A program made the translations under genes and the position numbers. From Cristatella mucedo (taxonomy: Eukaryota; Bryozoa; Phylactolaemata; Cristatellidae), in contig WPIO01000135.1 in NCBI GenBank assembly GCA_009760855.2, forward strand, positions 248,001 through 312,000: a stretch of 64,000 nt of DNA. The letters run 5' to 3'. The notes beneath the pieces were generated by a model. The model did no database searches. It saw nothing but the letters and a program-made list of their open reading frames with translations, and was not told the DNA's origin. Of the stretch, positions 1 through 9,732 are shown one piece after another; the first letter of the stretch is position 1, and each line of letters begins with the position of its first letter.

Positions 1-218
1 TTATGCATGCTGACACTGTGTATGCTGCCACTAACCACACTTGCATGCTGACTCTGTGCATGCAACCCCTAACCATGTTATTCTTGCTGTTTATCGAGCA
101 TGCTACCACCAACCATCCGATCGTATTTCCTTTGCAGTAAATGTAAAGTGCCTAGAAAGAGATTGAGTTCTCTGAAAGCACTATCAGGTGTGTTATTATT
201 ACTACATTATTATCGAGA
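1..218 (+). mobile_element. LINE-A 3' end
   Basis: It contains the LINE-A 3' UTR (repeated GCATGCTGACACTGTG-like phrases) and the end signal: AAAGTGCCTAGAAAGAGATT, then TTCTCT, then a degraded closing stem and an ATT-rich tail. It starts before the window. It sits in FAM91A1 intronic sequence, directly against an oppositely oriented LINE-A. Confidence 0.85.
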
Positions 219-1222
219 TGGGAAGTCACGAATGCACAGACCAATTTGGATGTGGTATCCCTGTCTAAGCGAGCCTAACTTTTAGCAATATTACATAGCT
301 GAAAGGCAGGCTCGACTATGGAGCTAATGTGGTCGTCTAACGAAAGGTCACTTTGGAGTATGACACCTAGATTTCGTGCAGATTCAACAAAAGATATGCT
401 GGGAGAGGAGAGCCGATTTTGAGCATTAGCCTTTCTAATTTCTTAATCACACTTGGTTTTCCCATAGTGAAAGCCTGTGAAGTGAAAGTGAAAGCCTGGC
501 TGTGCCTGGCACTCACATCAGCAAGAGGGAAATCATAAACCATGAAAAGAACAGAACCAAGCACAGAGCGCTGGTGTACCACATACTTCAGAGGTTCCTC
601 CGATGATATTTGTCCATTTACATCATTACTCTAGAGTCTCCCACTGATATAGGACCTGAACCATTGCAATGCAGTGCCAGTAATGCACAGGCAAGATGTG
701 AGGTACTAAAGAAAGGCTCGGTGACCGATAGTATCAAAAGCTGCCAAAAGATCGAGCAAAACAAGGGGAGATACTCTACCTAAGATGCATTCCTAAAGAG
801 GTCTTTATACATCCGAAGTAATGCTGAATCCGTGGAATTATTAGCTATATAACCAGACTGGAACTTACTAGCAAGATTTCAAGTTTCTTCGCTTGACTGG
901 GCCGTGGTAGCCCAGGAGATAAGGTGTTCGCGCTTCACCACCGAGGTCGTGGGTTCTAATCATTCAGCGGGCGATCATGTGTGAGTTCAGCAGGTCTGCC
1001 ACGACTCGTTCCAGTGCCTTTGGTAGAAATGGTAGAAGGGAGACTGGGCAGAAGTTGTTTAAGTTCTCTTGGTCTAGTGTTGCTTTCTAGTAGTAGCCTG
1101 ACCACAGCCTTTTTGAGAGGTGCTGGGACATGACCTGAAGCTAATGAAATATTTATGATTTTGGTTATGCATCACAGCAGCAGATCTATGCATCGTAGGA
1201 GCAGGACAGTGAGAATAGGGTT
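219..1222 (-). mobile_element. LINE-A fragment, reverse transcriptase region, decayed
   Basis: On the minus strand it aligns with the LINE-A copies at 21.5 and 25.5 kb, from the segment before the RT core through the fingers and palm to the SRLDFCNSLL region, with many indels. Unlike two younger copies it retains a CAG glutamine codon in the SKFQSGF segment (near 858-862). A SINE-1 head is inserted at about 896-978. Confidence 0.85.
896..978 (+). mobile_element. SINE-1 head inserted in LINE-A
   Basis: tRNA-like: an A-box-like TAGCCCAGGAGATAAGG and a B-box-like GTCGTGGGTTCTAATC, with the LINE-A sequence resuming on either side. Only the tRNA-derived head is present. The B box has one change from GGTTCGAATC. 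Confidence 0.7.
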
Positions 1223-1465
1223 TCTGCTTCCCATTTCCCAACAGCAGGCCCTCGTGAACAACTCAACTTGGCCTCCTTCCTTCCGCAATTGTATGCCCCC
1301 TTTTTGTCTGTCTGTCTGCTTGCCTGAACCTCTTGTCTCTCTCACCCTCAGCCCCTGCTTATCAGCTGCAGCAGCAGCGAGACCAAGCAATGAGTGCATA
1401 GTGGCACGATCCGAACGAAATGCATTCGGCCACAAGGGCAGTGGCAACGATAGTTGGTTGCTTAC

Positions 1466-1668
1466 TCATAATTCTTGCTTAGAAGTCTCTGACAGGAGGC
1501 ACTCTCCAATGCCAACAGGCTCTCACATCGCACGAGGTCCAGTGGAAGACCGCTGCCTTGACCCATCGATGGCAGTGGATTGCGGCGCAAGAAGCGAATG
1601 GTGTGCAGCAGAGTACTGGCATGCTCAAAGTACCGCTGGACTTCACCTTCTGCGTCGGAGCTGACCAC
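1466..1668 (-). CDS. FAM91A1: FAM91A1 exon ([10 protein letters not shown]), last one in window
   Basis: It encodes [20 protein letters not shown], then [15 protein letters not shown] and LLSKNY. The match to FAM91A1 is clear. The acceptor is GCTTAG and the donor TATGA|GTAAGC (phase 2). The next exon, which should begin near a TLLVSMAPL-like segment, is not found between 1 and 1465 and must lie off the left edge. Confidence 0.94.
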
Positions 1669-4600
1669 CTAAGCGGCCGATGCAGCACAACAGAATCACG
1701 CATCCATTGCACAGCAAAAACGAGGTCCCAAAGACGCGAATGAAATTCTGACGAGAGAAAAGCAACACAATGCAACTTGATCGGTACATATGGCTAGTAA
1801 AAAAGTGAGCTACAGAAAATTTAGGAATTGTCACTCGCACAGTCCAATTCGACATTGTACGTGATGCAACATCAGCAGCATTGCCACACAGCCAGCGTTG
1901 CACGCAACCACACTTTACGCTTACACAAATACTGGCCAAAAGTTCAAATGAGTGATCGTCATCACAAGCAAGAAAGAAACTCGAGAGAGAATCTGCACAT
2001 CCGGTTAGCGCGCACATCCACCTTGTCAAGCTCGCTTAGGAAACTGTCCATCGTTTCATCGCACAGCTTTCCGACTTCGAACATGGTCACGGCGTGATTC
2101 TTGAGTCCCTAAACCATAAGAAAGCACGACCTGAGCCGGTAGGCTGGCCACCCATCAAGCACCGGAGCGTTTTAGCACACGGAGAAAACCAGACCAAAAG
2201 TCTCTACAGCAGGTTCTAGGCACATCAAAAGCATACAAACACAAAGGAGTTCAAGATGACCCATCAGTGGCCAAGCTCACTTGAAACCCATGAGTACTAA
2301 GCTAGCTACAGCGGTCGTTGTCGTCGGTCCCGACACAAAATCACATTAGCAAGCGCACACCACCCAAGCAAAAGGGCGGCTGCTGCGGCAAGCGCAGGCA
2401 ACCAGCCACCGCTCTCTGGTCGCTCGGCATCGTGCTTTGACCACTGGCTCATATACCTCGCTGGCCACTGGCAGCTACGGCCCGCACTGAATAAGTGTCA
2501 ACAAGCTCCTACCGTACGCGCCAGCGTCAGCCGATGGGCACTCGACCGGAAGTTAGATGGAGAAGCAGACCTAGCGGTCACTATCCTCACCGGAGATAAG
2601 TTCCCCATCATCAGAAATGCTGTCAGAGTGGAATCAAATATGAAGGCTATCCGTTTGACCGGACCGCTTCCATTGGCAACCAAGGTGGCGGCAGCAGCAG
2701 CAGCGCCATCTACAACCACAGGATCGTGTGCATCGGCGAGGCGCTCTCCTCCTCCTCCTCCTACCGACCTAACACTCTTAACGAAAAAAACATCAATTTA
2801 CAGTTGACAGTAGCTAAAATGTTCAAGCGAAGAGCCGACCGCAGGGTCAATTACCGCCGGAAGCGCCTTGCCCAGCAGCCTGTCCTAGCTCAGCCTCGCT
2901 CAATTTCGCCGACTGCGCTGGCAGTTCGAGCAGGTGGGACGACTCTCCTATCCATGGCAGCGGCGTAGGCGTGGGCGACTCAGCGCCGTCCGTCTGGCTG
3001 TCGGACTCGTGAGTCTCGAAGTCCTCCCAGTTGATTAGCAGATCTCCGGGTAGTCTGGACAACAAAGCGGGATTGCGCTTGGGCCCACGAGCCGCCGCTC
3101 GTCGAACGCACCCACCTTCGGCCTCGCACGGCCGCCAGCAGCAAGGCCGAGCGAAAGCGAGGACACCGAGCCACCATTACTTTTTCTTGTCGGACGCGCC
3201 CGCGGCAGCAGCGGTCATCCATGACGCGTGGACCTGCTCGGCCGGCGGCTCGGCGCTGCGAGACTTGAGCTTGGCAAAGCCCAGCCGGCAGTACAGCGAC
3301 ACAGCATTCTTGACCTGCTGGGTGTCAATATCGAGGACGGCGGCCAGCTACGACAAGTCAACAAGACAGAGGTGCCACCTGCTAGACACTGCTCGATTTG
3401 CAGTGAAATGAGACACACAATTAAGAACGCCTCTGTCGACAGCAGCCTCACCGCACCTCGGCGACGCTCGTGTGCTCGTCAATCGACACGAAGATCTTAT
3501 AGAGCAGCGTCTCGAAATAGTCGCCGGTAACCCGGTTCATGACGAAGCCTTCGAGTGGCGGCACTAGAAAACCAAAGGCACATTGCACGCACGGAAATAA
3601 ATCACCCCTTCGGCAGGAGTGCCATGCTGAAATAATGGAGATAGCTGCTGATTATGTAGCAGTCACTACAGCTAGCACTGACCCGACAGTGCTAGCTGTA
3701 GTGACTGCAGCACATACATACAGATGCAGGCTACAGCATGGAGCGCCGGACCTTCACGAAATGCCACTAGGTTTCTGCAACATATTTTGGGCTGAAGTAA
3801 GTACAACATCGGTGATAACCCACAAGCCACAGCGGTTCATCATGTCCCTAAGGTATAAACAATAATAATAATAATACAATGTTAAAGTGCCCCTAGAGAG
3901 CTTGAGATCTATCTAGGCACTTTACAAATGCTGCAATGTCAGCATAATTAAATACTTAAGAGGTAACATGCTCAATGTCAGCATAAAGGTGACATTCCCA
4001 GTGTCAAAATTTAAAATATGGTTAGTGGTAGCACGCACAGAACAACTGGGCCGTGATAGCCCAAGAGGTAAGGTGCTCACACTTAACGACCAAAGTCTCG
4101 AGTTCGAATCCTACAGTTGGGTGATCCTTGATTGCCAACTGCAAGCAGTGGTGATAGCAGCTAAGATTATACAAATTAGGCTGTTAAATCAGCTAAGAAA
4201 ATTCTGATCAGCAACTACAAGCATACAAAGGATGAATCAAAAAGACCCACTAAATGCTGTGATTAACAGGTGCATTTTGGCTTTTTTTAAATGTCATCGA
4301 GTCAGGGCTTGTGGTTGTATTGCAGGCCGGCACTCGGCAACTGCACACTGGGCCGCCTTTGACGTGAATAACGATAACGATAAATGACTTAAATTGTGAA
4401 ATACCAGGAGTAAATTTCCTTCTATGCATTTCGCATAAACTGCAAAGGCCAAAGTAAAAGATGAAGGTCGATTGACTCAAGTAATCTTATTTGTATAGGG
4501 GCAGAAGCAAAGCCTCTGCAGCAGGGAATAAAGGATTGCCAGGTTCAGCCTCTTTTTGCATAGCCACAGAAGAACCTTAACGCTAACACTATAGCTTGCA

Positions 4601-7600
4601 GTGGCAATAACGGATCGCCTACCACAGGATTCGAACCCACGACCTCGAGACCGAGGTCATAAAGAGCAACCGCCTTAACTGGGGAGCACCATGAATACTC
4701 ACTTGGGCAGGGTATTCTGCATTCGGAAATCTGCATTCACAAAGTATCAGTGGCAGATGCAACTTGGTGACGAGTAATTGTACTCACAGCCTTCATTTGT
4801 ATAGCACCCTATGAGACCTTAATCTCTATTCAGGCGCTTCACATATGCCACGGGGCTCGAACCCTCGACCTCGATCATTAAATACGTTCACCTTTACCCT
4901 GGTTCAAGGCAAGAACCCCTGGGCAGTCAGTCACCAGTCATCAGTGGTGGCTTCATCAGAACGGCTGCTGACACAGAAGCCGTAAAATCGCGAACTGTCA
5001 CTAGCAGATACACTTCTACCACTTCTTTGCACCCACGTGCTTATGCAGAGAGATAGTTTGCAGTGGGACAGTGGCCGCAAAACATTGATGACAGTGACCG
5101 CAAAGTTTACGCTTGATGGATGGGCAAACTCGCTCAGCAATGGAGCGACAGGCCGATAGAATCGGTCAGACCAGATAATCGGTCATATATCGACCTTGTC
5201 GGTCATACAGCACAGAAAGAATCGATCAGCAGCCACCAACTGAACCGATAATATCCCCTGGAGCAAGGGCACTTCTGTTGGGGTAGGCAGCGCTGCTGGC
5301 GACAATCTCGAGAAATGATTGGTGCAAATGACCTGTAGTGCAGCCCGCTCGCTTGGACTACTGCACGCTGTGGGCAGCTACTTAATGGACCGAGCGACCT
5401 TGGCTGGCCACCAACTTTGTCACTGCCCTGCGATCATCTGTGACCTGCCCCGGGAACAGATGTACATATAGCTTATAGACGGAGCTGCATCTAGTGCACC
5501 AAGCGTCCAAAAGGCAGCAAGCAGCACGAGATGGTGGGTGGCAGCAGCAGCACAGACCTGTCACGCAGTCCTCGCTCCTGATGGGCACTTCGAGATAGAC
5601 AAGGCCACGCCTGTACAAGCCTGCAACAGCAGCAGCCATGGCGCTGCACAGAGCATGCAGGCTGACAGCGCACCACTCACAGCCGAGCTCAAGCAGCGGC
5701 AACTGAACGACTTGGCAGACAACACAAAGCACAAGCGTCCACCAATCCGCTCAAGCGTACATGCACACACCCATTTGCCGACATAAGCACAGCATGCACG
5801 CAGCTAAGACACAATCTTGCAGTGATCACCGTGGACGAGGTACAGATACAAGCAATTTTCCTACGGGCAAGAGTTTAAAAAGAGAAAAGCTAGGCTGACA
5901 TCCACCGACGCCAGCCGGTTTCCTTAGACAGTCTAACAGGAATATAGCAATGCAATTTCTACTCCCAAAACCGCTGAGGAATGGTCAATAGACAGTGGCA
6001 AGCATAGCACACGGGTGGAGCTGGACCAGCAGTTGGGTCCTGTACAGCAGCCAACAACCACAACACTATGCGCATTACAGACACAAGCCTATAGAAATAT
6101 AGGCAAACCAAAAGCACAAGTCTGTCCGCAAGCACCTGCAGACACACACGCGCACACACGCACGCGCGCACACACGCACACAGACACATTGTGCAGAAGA
6201 AATTCGTAGATGTAGCCTGGGTCTAAACCCAGCGATAAGGTGCTCACTCCTTACGACCCAGGTCGTATGCTCGAAGGTTCGAGTTGTGCAACTGGCGATT
6301 CTGCATTGCCTGTCGCATCTGCAGTGCGATTTATGCTTTGCGATGACTATTTAGTATAAAACAGCAACGGCGATTATCATTTTGTGTTAATTTCAAGCCT
6401 AGCAATATTTGGCTGGGCTTCTGCGCACCAAATGTCAAAAAAGCAACCAAGTTTAAAACGTGTGCCCCTGCCCAGCAATACATCAGTACTATAATTTCAA
6501 AATAGCAAATCTTGGACAGATATCTCAAGTAGCATCAGACTACCGACTTGTGCTAATTACGTAAAGATACGTATGGCCATTAGCTTAGCATGAAAGCATT
6601 ACCACCCAAATGACATGCCTTTTTAACAGCCAATACGAAACAAGCATTTGATCCATAATAGCTGAGAACCGTGGCAAGCTTTAAAATCAGGCTTCGAATC
6701 GACTCCCACAAGTGACTCTGCTCCCTCTTTTTTAAGTCTGTCATCAACTTTCCTCTCGTGCAAAATAGTATTTCCTATCAATTCTAGGCAGACGATGAAT
6801 GTTGTTTAAGACACGTGTCACTTGATTGCTTTCATATACTTTACATATACTTTAAATATTCGTCAGAATGCTGCCATGCTCCAGCAAGGCTGGTGGGCAT
6901 CCACAAGCATACGCTAAGCTAGAATGAGAGTAAAACCGCTCGTAATCAATAGCAGACATGCAACCAGCCATAGAACAAGTATAGGAAAGCATTACTAAAG
7001 GAAAAAGTAAGTTATGTCACACTGACTCTTGTTGCAAGCTAACAAGACTGAAGGGGGAGTGAAGGATAACAACCTCAGTCCTTCAATAAGGACCTTAGCT
7101 GGAGCAAATCAGAAAGCAGTGATGAAATGACAATGCTGAGTCAAGTAAATTAGCAATCCGAGTAATTCGTGCACATACTCTGCATCGTGCTGCGGTCCAG
7201 AGTGCCAGCCTTCTGGGGACCTTTGTCGATCAGAAGATCTATCATGAATTTCTCCGGCGGTTTGCAATTCTGCAAGCACCAGCCTAACATCTTATTACAC
7301 CAGCAATGCAGGCAATCACCACTACACGAAAATAAGCAAACAGTATACTCGACATGCTATCGCCGAGTTTCATATAATTTGAAGAATTTTGCTGCAATCC
7401 AATTGCAAGCGTCATCCTTACATGCTGCACGGGATTTAAGCCAATTCCATGTGCTTGAAGGCAGGGAGGAATTAAAGCAAAGGTAAGGCTGCGTCATCTG
7501 CATATAATGAAAGCTTAAATTACACTTTACGATGACATCGGTTAGAGGGGTGTATAAATTGCCTACAGTGACTAAGAGCTGATGTGCCAGGGCGATCTGT

Positions 7601-9674
7601 AGTTTCAACTTAAGCCTGTGACAACAACAAGGACAAAGACGTACATGCAAGATGCCCCCGACTGTCGATGCAAAACCAAACTAATGAATTGAGAAATGTG
7701 CCTGTCAGCAGCAGAGATGCTACTTCCCAATGCAGGGGCTCAGGGGATCAGCTTACTGATAGCAGCTGGGATCGCGATGGCTGCAGAGAAGACAGCCAAG
7801 TGCTGCAAGAAAGACAGCACCCCCCCCCCGACTTACTCCCTACCTCTACATAGTCCAGCAGTGCTGGTGGACTGGCCAATGGTAGCTGCTAGCTCAAGGA
7901 CGTGGGAACGTGCAATCGTAAGTTGCAGGATGATGTAAGTGAGCTGGTAGGCTCATCTGCGCAGGGTGAAGAGATTTGCTAATGCAGTAGACGAGCCATC
8001 AGACACGGAGAAATATAAATAAACTCTGTGGCGCCAAGCAGCAAAGCGGTGTGGCTGCTATGAGACAGCATTAAAGGAAAAAACAACCTTCTACGAATAG
8101 GCACAGACCTCCTCACCGTGCAAAGTATACGCACCAGATAAACACCGACACACACCATATCTTAGGCACACAAAACATCCACTCTAAAGTTCTTAAAAGG
8201 GTGCTACATGCAATTCTGCACTGATACAGCACGACATACCCTGACATCATCCTCTGTAATAAAGCTTATGCTGACGAGCCACCATGTTTCAACTTGAGTC
8301 GCTTCGATAGGCAGCGGTGGCAGCAAGTCTTTGATAGGCTTTCGCCTAAACAGTTTCTGGATACAAAGGAAAGAGAAAAAATAGACCCTAGCTGGAGTAA
8401 GGCTGACAGTACTTCCAGTGACCGTTGTTCTGGAACTGCAGCCAGGCCAGGTGCTGCTGCGCAGTGACAACAATACAACAAGGCTCTAATGCTGCGTCGC
8501 TTTTGTACCCCAACGAGCTTGTTGGATCGTGACTGATTCATCAACTCGATGTACTGATTCCGGCCGATGCCCAGGAGTTGTAGACCTGTGAGACGGTAAA
8601 GCAATCAAGCTAGTAAAGACCCATCAGCAAGCCTATGTAGCATAGCATCCATATGGAAAAGTCCATGCACGATCCGACAAAAGTCGGTTGCACTCCTACT
8701 CGCAGACAAATGCAACGAATTAGCAAACCTACAGCCCTACGCGATATTAATGCTGAGAACAGTCTGGCGGCATCTATCCCAGGTCCGGCAGGATCGACAG
8801 TAGTGCACAACTGTAGCAGCATTACTAACTTGGTCGTGCCAAGGCGCTGCCACGCGACCACTGAACAAACGAACACGAACGAGCATAAAAAAATTAGCCA
8901 TGAAAGCCCATGGGACCGTCTGTATTACTCTGGCCTTTCATACGAAGCGGGAGAAAGCAAAGCAGAAAACATTGATAAAAAATAACGAATCAAAGAAAAC
9001 TGCAATACAATGGACAGGCATGGCCGACAGAGATGTCTCTTTCTTTCTGGAATGAAATGACAAGTACCCTAACCCGACGACGAGCACAATCTCTTTTAAG
9101 CCACATGGAGGTGAGCCGTGCTGGCTCATTAGGTAAGGCAGTTGCTTTTCACGAGCTCGGTCCCGAGGTCGTGGGTTCGAATCCTGCAGTGAGCGATCTT
9201 TCATCACTGCTTGCAGCGATGATGAAAGATCACCCATTAGAAGTCGGCTGCTTCAACAACCTCATTTAAATAGCAGCAAAACAGCCTCAGCTGCTATAAC
9301 TCCCACTTAAATGAGGCAATAAATGATTGCCCGCTACAGTAATAAAGCACACATCCTAGGTCATGAAGTCCGAAGACACAGGGACAGGTGAGCAGACAGC
9401 TTCGTGCATCCATATTTTCTTCAATGCGCAAAAGTGCATCATGCTTAAAATTCCAACGACCATTTTCATAGATTGCAGCCTAACTGCTATCCTGCACAAA
9501 GTGCAAATTCAGATATTCTGGACACAAGTCAGCTGGCAGGGAAGCTGCTCGAACACTTTACAGCAATGTGAGAAAAATACGTTTGCACGATCGAATTACC
9601 TACTTACCAAAGCCGACTTTCCTCCTAGTTAGGGCGACTACACTACCGATGCAAGGTCGCCGATGTCCAAAGCT

Positions 9675-9732
<58 letters not shown>

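Larger units (their letters stand above)
3564..5557 (-). other. FAM91A1 intron (about 2.0 kb) with repeats
   Basis: The intron holds a perfect short hairpin (3659-3708), a LINE-A 3' end split by a SINE-1, a second SINE-1, a SINE-2 and about 650 bp (4905-5557) with no recognised feature. Confidence 0.75.
5621..7178 (-). other. FAM91A1 intron with CA repeat and SINE-1
   Basis: This 1.56-kb intron holds a CA/CG-rich microsatellite at 6139-6186 and a tRNA-like SINE head at 6210-6310. Nothing else is recognised. Confidence 0.65.

Noticed and set aside
1-1222. Twin-primed (5'-inverted) LINE-A
   Set aside because: The tail of the plus-strand part lies at the junction rather than at the outer end, which twin priming does not give; two independent insertions are simpler.
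8653-8985. 110-codon ORF as a host gene
   Set aside because: No family resemblance; it lies in a FAM91A1 intron with an opposing 88-codon ORF on the other strand; codon pattern looks random.
9106-9180. Functional tRNA gene
   Set aside because: It has good A and B boxes but no convincing acceptor or anticodon stem, and the sequence continues into the SINE-1 body found in other copies.
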